A stretch of 64,000 nucleotides of DNA from the NCBI GenBank assembly GCA_016709155.1, contig JADJEI010000001.1, positions 992,001 to 1,056,000 on the forward strand, given 5' to 3'. A model generated the notes under the pieces. The model worked only from the letters and a program-made list of their open reading frames with translations. It was not told the DNA's origin and made no database searches. Positions 42,203-52,857 of the stretch are shown here, piece after piece (the stretch's first letter is position 1; the number at the start of each line of letters is the position of its first letter). The translations under genes and the position numbers were made by a program. Source of the stretch: Ignavibacteriales bacterium. Lineage in GTDB: Bacteria > Bacteroidota > Ignavibacteria > Ignavibacteriales > Ignavibacteriaceae.

Positions 42203-43240
42203 TTAGAAACCAAGTTTTACCGTAACCATATGATTAGCATCAAAATAATCCACTGAGCGATACGCATAATCAACAGAAATATCAACTCCGGTTTGGAGTT
42301 TTACACCAGCACCGAAAGTCGGGCCCCAAAGACTTTCGTCAGTATTTCCGGCGTTTTCAGATACAAATGCATAACCGCCTCGAACGAAGAAAGTATTCTG
42401 AAACCCATATTCGCCCGCAAGTCTGTATTCATCATTTGCAAAGTTGTTATTCTGAAATGATGACGCAAACAGCATCTGATTGCTTTCATCAAATTGGTAT
42501 TGATATGCTAAACCGAGTTCCAACTGGGATGGTAATTCGAAGGAGGCAGCTACTATACTGTATCTTTGATCGCCCCTATCGGAACCAGATTCTTGAGCAA
42601 CTCTTAACAAATCAGGTCCATCGAATGCCATTTGAGGTCCAAGATTTCTCAAAACAACTCCCATCTGCAATCCTTCTACACCTGCTAAGCCATTATATTG
42701 GATACCAGCATCAAAGGAAAAACCGGAAGCGCTTGTACCGATAATTTTTTCAGAAATAAGATTTAGGTTAACACCAACACGGATCCTATCAGTTAAGGAA
42801 TTAGAGTAGGTTATCCCTGCAATCACAAAGGTGGGTGAAAAAGTCGAACCAGTGCCATAGGGATTCTCGACTGTAGTAATAGGTATATCACCAAAATCTA
42901 AAGTCCTAACGCTAAATGCGATTGCACCAAAATCACCGAGGTTGGCACCGATTGCAGCATAGGACAAGCCAATGTCGGCGATGTAATTCATATAAGAAAA
43001 CATTGCTTCAGTATTAGTAGAGCCTGCACCAAATCCGGCGGGATTATAATAAAGTGCATCAATTCCTGTCATACCCGAAATATATGCACCGCTCATTGCT
43101 AACCCACGTGCATTAACTGGAATAAGTAATTCCTGAGCACCGGCAGTTCCGTTTCTTTTTCCTCCACCGGCATAAAGATTGAGTGATAAAGTCATCAAAG
43201 TCATTATCACCATTAAAACTACTGTCAATTTTTTAGTCAT
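42203..43240 (-). CDS. PorV/PorQ family outer-membrane protein
   Basis: This 345-residue protein has a signal peptide (KKLTVVLMVIMTLMTLSLNLYA). The start is set at 43240 rather than 43267 because CTAAGGAGAAATTAAAA precedes it. The mature start (GTAGAQELLIPVNARGLAMSGAYISGMTGIDALYYNPAGF) is the hallmark of the PorV/PorQ family, FadL-like barrels that in type IX secretion shuttle cargo to the surface. The last residue is Phe, as in most outer-membrane barrels. It lies downstream of the large surface protein and TonB receptor. A PorV role is inferred by family. Confidence 0.88.
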   Translation of the reverse strand: MTKKLTVVLMVIMTLMTLSLNLYAGGGKRNGTAGAQELLIPVNARGLAMSGAYISGMTGIDALYYNPAGFGAGSTNTEAMFSYMNYIADIGLSYAAIGANLGDFGAIAFSVRTLDFGDIPITTVENPYGTGSTFSPTFVIAGITYSNSLTDRIRVGVNLNLISEKIIGTSASGFSFDAGIQYNGLAGVEGLQMGVVLRNLGPQMAFDGPDLLRVAQESGSDRGDQRYSIVAASFELPSQLELGLAYQYQFDESNQMLFASSFQNNNFANDEYRLAGEYGFQNTFFVRGGYAFVSENAGNTDESLWGPTFGAGVKLQTGVDISVDYAYRSVDYFDANHMVTVKLGF

Positions 43241-43285
43241 TTTTAATTTCTCCTTAGTTAATAGCAATACTTTTAATTAATATTT

Positions 43286-43305
43286 GGGGAAGGTTTAACT
43301 TCCCC
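43286..43305 (-). terminator. Hairpin after the 1045-residue gene
   Basis: GGGGAAG-TTAAAC-CTTCCCC on the minus strand, just past the stop at 43312. The following sequence AAATATTAA has few Ts, so termination may be partial and the PorV-like gene could be read through. Confidence 0.5.
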
Positions 43306-43311
43306 GATAAT

Positions 43312-46300
43312 TTAGATTCTATCAATGTATTGCGTTTCTTGAATAACTGCCAGCTTCATTATTTTTGTACCGATACCGGGCATATCAATATATGCAATAT
43401 AAACTCCACTCGCGACTGGAATTCCGGACGTATTTAAAAGATCCCAGTCAACATACGGTGAGGTAGAATTTTTTTCAATTTTGCGAACAAATACCACAGC
43501 AAGTGACACAATTCTAATCGTTGATTGAGTTGGTAAGCCGGTAAACCTCATAAATCTTGCGTATTTATTCTGCTCTAGACTATGTGCTCCAAAGTAGGGG
43601 TTAGGAAATACAGTAATCTTATCAAGATTCTCAGCACCCGCAGTGGTGTTACCAATTTCTGATTTTAATGGCATACTTCTATATTTATCACCGCCAGCTA
43701 AACCAGATAATCCACGCCAAGGTGAAACTCTTAGAACGGTTCCTGGTTCGGGTAAATCACCATCAATTGCCAATTGCCCGAATTTATGAATAGTTGGATT
43801 GTTTCTTGAATTACCACTTGGATTAGGTAGCGAATCTAAATTAAAACCAGGGTCGTAAGCAAAAATTTCTTCCCATTTTCCATCTGATTTGTGGGTCCAT
43901 TGATTATCCCAAACACCACGACCAAGAATGGCACGGTCAAAATCAACTACTTTAACCACTAATCTTTTATCATCGGAAGGATCATCATAAGTTCTCCCAA
44001 TATTCCATATTTCAAAAGGAACCGTCCCAATTCCTAACGAATCGCTACCAAAAGCAGGGAATAAAGTAGGAAGATGTCCACTGACATAATATTGAGATTC
44101 ACCTGTAAATCTAATTTCATAATTATCAAAACCCAAACCTTCCTCAGCTTTGGTGCCCTGCCAATTTAATCTAAAATTGGATCCGCCGGCTAAAATCTGC
44201 CACTTTCCTGTTGAGTTAAAGCTGGTATCAACATTAACAATAGGATCAAGTACGACACCTCCAGGACCCTTAACTTCATCGACGCTTTTGATTCTATACT
44301 TAGTGGCAACTTCTTCAAGTTTTTCTAATCCAGTATTTTGAACACTCGCTAATATTCCATCAAACACAAGTTTGTCAAGCAAACTATCAGATCCAAATGA
44401 AGTAAGATTAGAATACAGTGTATCAGCCTTTGTGACGTTTATAATGGAATAAGAAGTGTCACCTTCTACAACTCCACCAACAACCGAAATTTCATACTCG
44501 TCTCCCGTGACAGCAAGAGGATCAATGACATAGAAATTGATATTGCCGTCTCCGCTACCGGAAACTTGAGTGGCTGTTTCAGAATCACCCGAATTGTTTG
44601 AAAGAACAACATCAACAGCCTGTCTTCCCGGTCTAACTTCAAAGATCTGAGGCGGATTTTCTAGATATTTTGGATCAGAATTCGGAGAATATCCAAATGA
44701 CGTAACACCAAAATAATACGGATGAGCATCAACCATTGGGATTTTATTTATTTCATCTTGTCTGGTTCGATAAAAATGTGCTGTTCCTGTATTTGGTAAT
44801 TCATAGACCGGAAGTTCAACAAGCACACCCCCAACTGTGGTTGCTTGTGTCACTAGATCTATATCATCGGCAACGTCAAAAATTCCTAAAAGTGTAGGAT
44901 CTGATCCTGCCAGGTCACTAAACTGCCAAACTAAATATCCTTGAAATGTATATGTGGTATCCGAAAAACCCTGTCCATAAATTAAAGGATCCCCTTCATC
45001 ATAAGATTCAGAATTTGGTTCCCAATAAAGCGTCACTTCACCTTGGTCTGTATATGCGCTAACTTTTGGTGCTGGAGGAGTGTTTGTGATTTGGAAATCC
45101 AGATCATAGGCAATTTGAGCAGCCAGGTCCTTTCTTTTCAAATCTTTAACAGCAAGAATTCTATCATTAGCCCTGGTTATTAAAATACCTACTACAACTT
45201 CCTGAGTATCGCCCGGAGCCATATCAAACGGCCCAGAAGCCATTACATGCCTTCTATCGTCAGGCGCTTCACCGCCAGGCCATCCCTCCCCTTCATACCA
45301 ACCGGTACCAGCAACGGGATCTCCAGCGACAGTAAATTTAACTGTCTGACCAGTATTCGGGTCAATAAATGGCTGACCGTCCGCAAGGAACCCTGTCATA
45401 TAGTTATAAAATTGAACTGAGCCTGCAGCTACTCCAAGATCCGGATCTGTATAGAGTGCATTACCATTAATATAAAAGGTAAAAGCAGTCATAGGTAAAT
45501 TTCTAAATCCTTTTCTGTAAGTGGCTTGCACTATCGGCCCTTGAAAGAAATCATCTCCATCAGCGGCAGGCTGGGTTCCATAAAATCCTTCATCATCGTT
45601 ATCACCATTATATCTATAACCCAAACTGAGTACAGTATCGCAGCCAGTAAAATCATCACCGGCATAACCAAGATCAGTATCTGACCAGTAGGCAAGTACT
45701 ACATCTTTAAGTGTTAACGTGCCTTTGTTAATAAGTGTGTATTTCTTAAATACCATATCACCCAGATCACCTGTTCGGTTAAAGGCAAAAACAGTAGTCT
45801 GTTGTTCAAGACCCATTGGTAGAGTTCCATAGGTAAAAGTACTTCTCGAAGCATCCATGTCATTCGAAACACACCAAAGTACTTCGTCACCAATAAATTG
45901 AGGTAAGTCTACACCTTTTGTATAGATTCCATCTCCATCAATATCATCCCACGGTGCACCGTCTTCAACAGGCCATTCATTATAGTCCTTTTCATATGCA
46001 TCACGCACCGGTCCCGGGGGTAAGGATTCCCAACCTTTACGGATTTTAAAAATACGGTATTTACTCAAACTTGGATCATCTGCAGTACCGTCAGGTAATA
46101 TTTTACCTGCTTGCAACCCTTGTCTGTATGTTGAACCATTTACTCTTATTTCTCGACCAATTTTTGCTCCCCAGATAAAACCATCGGCAAATATAGCAGG
46201 AATTGTTGCATTATCTCCGCCTGGCCAATAGAAACCAGAGGCATCTATTCTTGGATCGTGCGAACCATATCCATTATTGCCGATCCACATGAAACATTGA

Positions 46301-46449
46301 TTCACTGATATCCAGTTATAGTTATCATTTGTATTAGTTTTGGATAATTTTGATTTATCTTTTTCCTTTTCCTTGGGGGCAAATCCAAGGGAGAGAAGAC
46401 CAAAAGCCAATACAATTGACATCATATAGATAATTTTTTTATTATTCAT
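43312..46449 (-). CDS. Large secreted surface protein with T9SS-like C-terminus
   Basis: This 1045-residue protein is one I do not recognise by name. The start is placed at 46449 (MNNKKIIYMMSIVLAFG) because GGAGAG lies 6 nt upstream. A signal peptide is followed by beta-rich domains with DxDxDG-like loops (DDIDGDGIYTKG), a fibronectin-like stretch near residues 455-600 (PPAPKVSAYTDQGEVTLYWEP) and a C-terminus VFPNPYFGAHSLEQN ... PVASGVYIAYIDMPGIGTKIMKLAVI that resembles a type-A T9SS sorting tail. It is 13 bp after the TonB receptor. It may be a surface protein exported via PorV. Its function is unknown. Confidence 0.75.
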   Translation of the reverse strand: MNNKKIIYMMSIVLAFGLLSLGFAPKEKEKDKSKLSKTNTNDNYNWISVNQCFMWIGNNGYGSHDPRIDASGFYWPGGDNATIPAIFADGFIWGAKIGREIRVNGSTYRQGLQAGKILPDGTADDPSLSKYRIFKIRKGWESLPPGPVRDAYEKDYNEWPVEDGAPWDDIDGDGIYTKGVDLPQFIGDEVLWCVSNDMDASRSTFTYGTLPMGLEQQTTVFAFNRTGDLGDMVFKKYTLINKGTLTLKDVVLAYWSDTDLGYAGDDFTGCDTVLSLGYRYNGDNDDEGFYGTQPAADGDDFFQGPIVQATYRKGFRNLPMTAFTFYINGNALYTDPDLGVAAGSVQFYNYMTGFLADGQPFIDPNTGQTVKFTVAGDPVAGTGWYEGEGWPGGEAPDDRRHVMASGPFDMAPGDTQEVVVGILITRANDRILAVKDLKRKDLAAQIAYDLDFQITNTPPAPKVSAYTDQGEVTLYWEPNSESYDEGDPLIYGQGFSDTTYTFQGYLVWQFSDLAGSDPTLLGIFDVADDIDLVTQATTVGGVLVELPVYELPNTGTAHFYRTRQDEINKIPMVDAHPYYFGVTSFGYSPNSDPKYLENPPQIFEVRPGRQAVDVVLSNNSGDSETATQVSGSGDGNINFYVIDPLAVTGDEYEISVVGGVVEGDTSYSIINVTKADTLYSNLTSFGSDSLLDKLVFDGILASVQNTGLEKLEEVATKYRIKSVDEVKGPGGVVLDPIVNVDTSFNSTGKWQILAGGSNFRLNWQGTKAEEGLGFDNYEIRFTGESQYYVSGHLPTLFPAFGSDSLGIGTVPFEIWNIGRTYDDPSDDKRLVVKVVDFDRAILGRGVWDNQWTHKSDGKWEEIFAYDPGFNLDSLPNPSGNSRNNPTIHKFGQLAIDGDLPEPGTVLRVSPWRGLSGLAGGDKYRSMPLKSEIGNTTAGAENLDKITVFPNPYFGAHSLEQNKYARFMRFTGLPTQSTIRIVSLAVVFVRKIEKNSTSPYVDWDLLNTSGIPVASGVYIAYIDMPGIGTKIMKLAVIQETQYIDRI

Positions 46450-46474
46450 TTTTCTCTCCATATTGATGTAATTA

Positions 46475-49384
46475 TTAATAATCTAACCTTAGGCCAAGCC
46501 TAATTTGTCTTGGTGTTCCAAAATTTCCAGAATTATAAATGGAAGCAAGATATAGTGCTTTATATGTATCTGCAGCCTCCTGTACATGATTAAGAATATA
46601 TCTTTGATATCTTGCGCTCCCTTCGGGACTAGCAAGCCCACCATCATCGACCGTATCTCCGCTTGTACCAAACACACCTACAACATTTTGAATATCAAGC
46701 AGGTTTATAACCCAGATGTAAACATTTAAATTTAGTGGGCCGAGAGAAAAAGATTTATCAAATTTTGCGTCTAATTGAAAATTCCAGGGAGTTACGGAAG
46801 AATTAAGTGATTCAATAGGAACTCTTGCATTTCCAAATCCTTCAAATCGAGTATAATTGAACCCGCTGTTGAAACTAAATAATAGATTGAATCCAAAATT
46901 CGAGAGTATTTTACTCCCGAGTACCTCAGGACCATCTTCATCAACAAAGCGGTAATCAAGATTGATTGATCCTCTGTGAGTTTGATTAAAAGTCAAAGGC
47001 GTAATCTGCTGAGGGAAGAAAGGAGTTGAGGTTGGCGACTGCCAAATGGCTCTGCCAGCTTCATTAGGAGTAGAACCGGTTCCCTGAGCATCAGAATAGG
47101 TGTAGTCAATAGACGCCGAAATTCTTTCTGTCCTTCTTAAATCTAATTTCATTTCAATACCTTTAACAGTAGTAAAATCACCATTAACGAGAGCATAGTA
47201 TTGAACATGTGATGCACCCGGATCAGCGAAGATACTTCTAATCTGAACCTGGTCTTTGATATCTTTATAAAAACCTGTAATATCGAATGCAAAATTAGAC
47301 CCCAGCTGTTGTTTGAAACCGATTTCATACTGTGTCGTTCTTTCCGGTCGGATCCCATACCCAACTGGATTAAGTTCAGCAAATCCTCCTTTAATAATAT
47401 CTGAACTTCTATTGAAGCCAAGATAAATATTCCTTAATTGAGACTGCTGAATGAATTTACCATACTGAGCATGAAAAACTGTTTGATCAGTGACAGGAAA
47501 TGAAAAACCTAATCTTGGACTAACCTGTAGAATTGGATCAACATCAACTAATGAGGCTGAATCAATTATTCCCTCAGAATTGAACTGAACATCATGCGGA
47601 TTTTCAAAAGTTTTGGAATCAGTATTGATATAATCCAACCTGAATCCTATGTTCAAAACCAAATCGGTGAATTCCATCTTGTCCTGAATGTAAAAAGCGG
47701 AAAACACAGGATGCTTTGGTCCTTGAATACCGTCATTTAGTTCATTACCAAAAGTATCATATCCATAATTGTCAAGCCTATCGTAAGCTCCGCCAATATC
47801 GCCATCCGCAATTGATTTTATATTATCTGCGATGGATATTGTATTAGGCATATCATATCGCCGAATTGTGTAATAAGTATATTCTCCACCAGTTTTGATT
47901 TCATGGATTTTACCCACCTGATAGAGGAAATTCAATTTACCACCAAATGACTGATATTTTGTTTTGGTATAACCGTTAAATGGTCTGTCATATCTCTCAA
48001 ATCCAAAACCATAGGCTCTTAATGTAGTTGCAAATTCACCATCACGTCTAAGTGTTCTGCCATAATCTGCATTAGCAAGAGAGTCACCATAAAGAGTAAT
48101 ATCGTGTTGAAAAATTGGGTCCATTGTAACAGCATAGTCATTAAAATAATTAAGGATGACATCATAAAATGCAACTGGACTAATTACGTGAGTTATTTTA
48201 GCACCTCCCGTAAATGTGTAATTCTGGTTTAAACTTGCACTATTTACCCGATTAACAGTAGTCCAGCCAACACCACCTCGGTTTTCATTCCATCTATGAT
48301 TGGCATTTATTTTAATACTGAATGGATTTAAATTCCAGGTTAAATTTCCTTGTAACTGGTAAGTATTACTTCCATTATTTAATACTGTACCATTCGGGTA
48401 GAAAACACTGAATGTATCCGGATATGGATTCTCAGTCGTACTTAATAGAGGATCTAAACTCGGAGCGTCTGGATCAACAAGGTTTTGGAAATTATACTCT
48501 CTACGATAATTAGCAGGACTTCGCTGGTAAATATTATTACCTGCAATAAAAAATTTAAGATCTTTAAAATTTGGCAAAACGGGGCCGCCAGCAGTAAAGG
48601 TGTATTCACTATAACCATAAGCGTATCCGCCAAGAAATTCGTCGCCAGCGTTTGCAAAATTATCTGTAATGGCTTCAAAACCAAAATTATAATTTTCGGA
48701 TCCAGCTCTGGATGTAGTGCTTATTATTCCGCCGTTTGCACCTCCAAACTCTGCTGAATAACCTCCAGCCTGCACTTGTATTTCTTCGATAGCATTATTG
48801 ATCATACCTGTAGTTGAACCTCCACTTACTGGATTGTTAACTAAAACACCATCCACATAAAAAGCAACACCGTCGGAACGGCTGCCACGAATATATATAT
48901 TACCCCCTTGTGTCACTACGCCTGCCTGTGTACCGACAATAGCATTCACTCCTCTGATTGGAAGGTTTTTGATATCTTCCTGGTTAACAATGCTAGTTTG
49001 ATTTGTAGTATTCTTGTTTATAAGAGGTTTTGGAGCTACTACTACAACTGTCTCTGTCTGATATGTTTCGGAAGGCAGTTGAAATAGAACTTCCGTAGTA
49101 AGGTTTACGGAAATTCTTATATTTTCCATTCGTACTTCTCTATACCCAATATATCTTGCAACAATAGTATATGTTCCTGGAGGTGTGTTAAGTATAACAT
49201 AATCTCCATTAACATCTGTTGCTGCGCCCAAATTTGTTCCATTAACAAGAACATTTGCTCCAATGAGAGCATCACCGGTTTCAAGATCGGTAACTTTACC
49301 GACTATTTTACCGGTTTGGGAAAATATCAGAATAGGAGTACTGACAATTAACAGTAGAATAAATTGTAAAAATTTTGACATCAT
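46475..49384 (-). CDS. TonB-dependent receptor with carboxypeptidase-regulatory-like domain
   Basis: This 969-residue outer-membrane receptor has a signal (FLQFILLLIVSTPILIFS), a CarboxypepD-regulatory-like beta-sandwich (about 25-105, KIVGKVTDLETGDALIGANV), a plug (NQEDIKNLPIRGVNAIVGTQAGV ... GGYSAEFGGANGGIISTTSR) and a barrel ending in GLRLDY. No SusD partner is adjacent, so it is not a standard SusCD pair. A lipoprotein with DUF4397 lies 30 bp upstream. The ligand cannot be deduced. Confidence 0.93.
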   Translation of the reverse strand: MMSKFLQFILLLIVSTPILIFSQTGKIVGKVTDLETGDALIGANVLVNGTNLGAATDVNGDYVILNTPPGTYTIVARYIGYREVRMENIRISVNLTTEVLFQLPSETYQTETVVVVAPKPLINKNTTNQTSIVNQEDIKNLPIRGVNAIVGTQAGVVTQGGNIYIRGSRSDGVAFYVDGVLVNNPVSGGSTTGMINNAIEEIQVQAGGYSAEFGGANGGIISTTSRAGSENYNFGFEAITDNFANAGDEFLGGYAYGYSEYTFTAGGPVLPNFKDLKFFIAGNNIYQRSPANYRREYNFQNLVDPDAPSLDPLLSTTENPYPDTFSVFYPNGTVLNNGSNTYQLQGNLTWNLNPFSIKINANHRWNENRGGVGWTTVNRVNSASLNQNYTFTGGAKITHVISPVAFYDVILNYFNDYAVTMDPIFQHDITLYGDSLANADYGRTLRRDGEFATTLRAYGFGFERYDRPFNGYTKTKYQSFGGKLNFLYQVGKIHEIKTGGEYTYYTIRRYDMPNTISIADNIKSIADGDIGGAYDRLDNYGYDTFGNELNDGIQGPKHPVFSAFYIQDKMEFTDLVLNIGFRLDYINTDSKTFENPHDVQFNSEGIIDSASLVDVDPILQVSPRLGFSFPVTDQTVFHAQYGKFIQQSQLRNIYLGFNRSSDIIKGGFAELNPVGYGIRPERTTQYEIGFKQQLGSNFAFDITGFYKDIKDQVQIRSIFADPGASHVQYYALVNGDFTTVKGIEMKLDLRRTERISASIDYTYSDAQGTGSTPNEAGRAIWQSPTSTPFFPQQITPLTFNQTHRGSINLDYRFVDEDGPEVLGSKILSNFGFNLLFSFNSGFNYTRFEGFGNARVPIESLNSSVTPWNFQLDAKFDKSFSLGPLNLNVYIWVINLLDIQNVVGVFGTSGDTVDDGGLASPEGSARYQRYILNHVQEAADTYKALYLASIYNSGNFGTPRQIRLGLRLDY

Positions 49385-49414
49385 CGTCTTCTCCTAAATT
49401 TATTAAAATTTCAT

Positions 49415-50194
49415 TTATTTCGATCGTACTGGTAACGAAGGGGTACTGTTGAATATCAGAGTGGGAGTTTCAGGATCCCCGGTGATAAACAAGTATTGCC
49501 TTGTACCTGCAGTTAGCGTTGAATTAAATGGACCCGAAAGTGTATCATATTCAGGATTGATTGTTGTTGGGTTATCGGTAGTATCTTCGATAACATAAAA
49601 CGAGTAATCACCTGCAGCTTCGTTCAAAGTCGCGGTTTGATTGTACTCATAAAGGCTTCTGATAGTAGAATCGAAACCGGTACTAATGTATGCAATCGTA
49701 TATTTCTTCTGATTTTGAGTTGAAGTATTCGGGGAAACATTTGTGGTTAATATTTTAACCAAACCCGGATCGGGAGTTTCATCAAGATATACAACACCAT
49801 CAGTCATAGCGTAGGGTGCGAAAGAATGAAGTGTATCTACGCCTGGAGCGTAAACGCCATCAAATATAAGTGTTATCTCTTCATAGGATGAAATTGTAAC
49901 ATTATCATTAAAAAGTTCGGTTCCAGAATCATCAGTTAATACAAAATGCCGGCTTCCTGAGGGAAGGTCGAAATAGCTTCCTAATAATTCATTTTGATTT
50001 ACCGAACCTTTTAACTCATCATCAATGTAAACATTAAATTTGTCAACATTATAAGAAAAATTGCCAACTCTAACACTGGAGTAAGGTCTGGCAACAGGGT
50101 CGATAGTAGGCTCCTCGAAACAACCTGTAATCAAAAAGCCAGTGAGAATTATAGCAAGAAGCGATAATTGTGCAGTAATTTTTTTCATCATCAT
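49415..50194 (-). CDS. DUF4397 domain lipoprotein
   Basis: This 259-residue protein has a clear lipobox (LLAIILTGFLITGC, Cys25) and then a beta-sandwich DUF4397 region (VRVGNFSYNVDKFNVYIDDELKGSVNQNELLGSYFDLPSGSRHFVL). Such domains are found in surface lipoproteins. It precedes the TonB receptor by 30 bp and is probably co-expressed. Three Met codons occur at the start; the first is used here. Its function is unknown. Confidence 0.82.
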   Translation of the reverse strand: MMMKKITAQLSLLAIILTGFLITGCFEEPTIDPVARPYSSVRVGNFSYNVDKFNVYIDDELKGSVNQNELLGSYFDLPSGSRHFVLTDDSGTELFNDNVTISSYEEITLIFDGVYAPGVDTLHSFAPYAMTDGVVYLDETPDPGLVKILTTNVSPNTSTQNQKKYTIAYISTGFDSTIRSLYEYNQTATLNEAAGDYSFYVIEDTTDNPTTINPEYDTLSGPFNSTLTAGTRQYLFITGDPETPTLIFNSTPSLPVRSK

Positions 50195-50307
50195 TTACCT
50201 CTTACGTTTATTTACTTTTTAAGAATCTAGACTTGTTCGATTTTGATATTTAATTTCTATTAAATGCATATTCGATCAAATCTAAAATTTGAAATACATT
50301 ATTAAGC

Positions 50308-50336
50308 AAGGATTGCCCGCTAATGGGGCAATCCTT
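50308..50336 (-). terminator. 11-bp perfect hairpin between T9SS cargo and lipoprotein genes
   Basis: AAGGATTGCCC and GGGCAATCCTT flank a 7-nt loop. The downstream sequence is GCTTAATAA without a real T run, so it may act as a transcript end or stabiliser rather than a classical terminator. Confidence 0.55.
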
Positions 50337-50371
50337 AAAATTTGAAGTTGAATCAGGCGAATAGCCTCATT

Positions 50372-52630
50372 TTACTTCATTAACATCATTTTTTTGGTAG
50401 CAGTAAAGCTGCCTGCATTTATTGTATAAACATAAACGCCTGAAGCAAGTTTTGAAGCATCAAAATTTACTTCGTAATTACCGGAAGTTAAATCTGAGTT
50501 AACTAATGTAGCTACTTCAGTTCCAAGAATGTCATAAACCTTTAATACAACTTTAGAAGCAGTAGGAACTGCAAACTTAATAGTTGTAGCCGGGTTAAAT
50601 GGGTTTGGATAGTTCTGTGAGATACTGAATTCATTTGGAATATTATTTCCATCTGGTGTAACATCAGAAATGATCGGAATACCAAACCACAATAAAGCTT
50701 GATAAGGTGAATTTTCATTTGCATATCCAGTCCAGTGATAATATGAATAATCACCATCGATTGCAGTATTTAATGCAATAGGATCATAAGCAGCGTAGAA
50801 AATTTTATTTCCTGCACCAAGAGTTCTATGATGCATTGTTGGATGAGTTTCGATTACTGGAACTCCGCCGATACCTCTTGTTTCAACATTCATATCAATT
50901 TCGCCATCAGCAACTTCATAAGCATCAATCCAGTTACTGCCGCCGGTTTCATAGGTAGGATTGTACATTAATGAATCTGCATCTCCATAGCTGTTGAATA
51001 AGTCAAATAATGGACCGCCAAAAGCTGTGCCGCTTATCGGTGTTACTAACGAAGGAATAGCTTGTCCGGAAGTACCATCATAGCTTACATCGTTGTAACT
51101 GTGTCCAATTCCAAGAATATCAAATTCAAAAGAACCTGCAGTAAAATCTTGATCAGCATAGCCATATCTATCACCGAGCCATTCCTGACCAACTAAATAA
51201 TAGTTTCTGCTGCCATCAGCTTCTAACCAGGGTCTGATAATTGAATCTTGATAATCAGATGGTGCACCATTACAGATTTCGATTACGTTATCATAGCTGT
51301 CCATTATAGAGGCTGGTAATAATCCGTAACCCCAGGTATCATGTTCAAAGTAAAAACCACCGCCCTGAATATCGGCACCAAAATAATAATCTTGTGGATA
51401 GCCTGTCACAGTTGAGAAGCCATTAAACACAACAAGTGTTCTGGCAAGTGAAGGAGCGAAAACAAAGAAGGATACTGTTTCTGACATACTCGAATGATTA
51501 TTTACATCGGTAGCTTCTATATAATAGTCAACCGTTGTACCGGGAGTCTGCGCAGGAATTTGACCTGTATAACTCGGCTCACTACCAGTCATTGCTACTT
51601 CATTCCATGTTGTTTGACCATCATTACTCCACATAATTTTTGCACCTGCAACCCCTGCGGATCCGGGATCACCAGGATTGGTATCAGTGATGTCAGCGTC
51701 AATAGTAAAAGGACCTACATCAACACCGCTTGGAATAACTGTGAAAGAATTTATATCTGGGGGTGGATCTCCAGTAATATCAACTGCAACTAAATAATCC
51801 CATGTATATTCACGAGACCACCAGCCATAATCATTTCCCGGGTCTAAACGACCGTTTGCATAAAATTTCCAACCTGGGTAGCCAATAATACCGGACATAA
51901 ATCCAAGTCTGTCAGCATCCAAAGTTGTACCGGTATTTTTATAAGCAACTCCAAATATTTCGCCGCCAAGTACTGTAGGTTCAAATAGAATGTTCATATC
52001 AACCCATTGATAGGTTGTTCCGCCGGCAGGCAATGGTGTAATAGGAGCACCAAATCCGCCATCACTCCAAAGGTCATCACCGAAAGGTTCTGGATCGCCG
52101 GTAATTGAAACCCAGCCTTCGCCAAGATAATCCGGATTGCCTTTGAAAGAAGTTACATTATTATAACCGTTGCCGGAAGCTGTATAATAACCATCCAACT
52201 CAATCGGAACTGCTAAAAGTTCAGCTTCAGATAAACTTACTTTAACTAATTTAACTTCCAATATTGCACCGTTTGCAACACCGGCATCGTCTGTAGAGAG
52301 AAATGCAACTCCTTTAATTGTCATATCGGCAGGAGCTTTAAACCACTGTACCATCCAGTCTTGACCGAAAAGACCAAAGTTAGTGTTAAAGGTGCCGTCG
52401 TTATAACCTAAAGTATCTAACAATCCCAGAGTAGAACCTGGAATTTTATTAAGGGTTATTACTTCACTCTTTTTGTCGAAAGGTTTCATTTTCATGATTT
52501 CGAGACTTGTCTCGTTACCTTTCATTTTATAGAACTTACCATCAGGTCGCATAACCATTTTATCCTGTGCAAATAGGATTGCAGGAAGAAACGTCAGCGC
52601 CATTAAAAGAACAGAAAGTTTTTTTAGCAT
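50372..52630 (-). CDS. T9SS type A sorting domain protein
   Basis: This secreted 752-residue protein has its start set at 52630 (MLKKLSVLLMALTFLPAILFA), with AAAGGAGAGC upstream; a longer frame to 52714 adds a cysteine-rich non-signal stretch. After the signal there are beta domains, a Fn3-like section (DINSFTVIPSGVDVGPFTIDADITDTNPG) and a large extracellular region, then the type-A sorting tail: ISQNYPNPFNPATTIKFAVP and ASGVYVYTINAGSFTATKKMMLM. Such proteins cross the outer membrane by type IX secretion and are often anchored or released. There is no catalytic motif I can name. Confidence 0.85.
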   Translation of the reverse strand: MLKKLSVLLMALTFLPAILFAQDKMVMRPDGKFYKMKGNETSLEIMKMKPFDKKSEVITLNKIPGSTLGLLDTLGYNDGTFNTNFGLFGQDWMVQWFKAPADMTIKGVAFLSTDDAGVANGAILEVKLVKVSLSEAELLAVPIELDGYYTASGNGYNNVTSFKGNPDYLGEGWVSITGDPEPFGDDLWSDGGFGAPITPLPAGGTTYQWVDMNILFEPTVLGGEIFGVAYKNTGTTLDADRLGFMSGIIGYPGWKFYANGRLDPGNDYGWWSREYTWDYLVAVDITGDPPPDINSFTVIPSGVDVGPFTIDADITDTNPGDPGSAGVAGAKIMWSNDGQTTWNEVAMTGSEPSYTGQIPAQTPGTTVDYYIEATDVNNHSSMSETVSFFVFAPSLARTLVVFNGFSTVTGYPQDYYFGADIQGGGFYFEHDTWGYGLLPASIMDSYDNVIEICNGAPSDYQDSIIRPWLEADGSRNYYLVGQEWLGDRYGYADQDFTAGSFEFDILGIGHSYNDVSYDGTSGQAIPSLVTPISGTAFGGPLFDLFNSYGDADSLMYNPTYETGGSNWIDAYEVADGEIDMNVETRGIGGVPVIETHPTMHHRTLGAGNKIFYAAYDPIALNTAIDGDYSYYHWTGYANENSPYQALLWFGIPIISDVTPDGNNIPNEFSISQNYPNPFNPATTIKFAVPTASKVVLKVYDILGTEVATLVNSDLTSGNYEVNFDASKLASGVYVYTINAGSFTATKKMMLMK

Positions 52631-52857
52631 TATATGCTCTCCTTTTAGTTTTTTGTATTGGTTGTTTAAACAATGATTTAATATCAAGCATTTAGAACTT
52701 CGAAAGCAAAACACTTAATATTAATTTATTGTTAATTCATTTACTATGTGAAATTACTATAACTCTATTTTCGTGTCAAGTTTTTTTTAATAAATCTTTC
52801 GTGTGCGAAATAGTACTTTTTTTATATATTGTCAAGAGATTTTATTTTCCGCTAAAA

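Noticed and set aside
52662..52673. TTGTTTAAACAA palindrome upstream of the T9SS cargo gene
   Set aside because: A 12-bp AT-rich palindrome can occur by chance; no matching regulator or second copy was seen.
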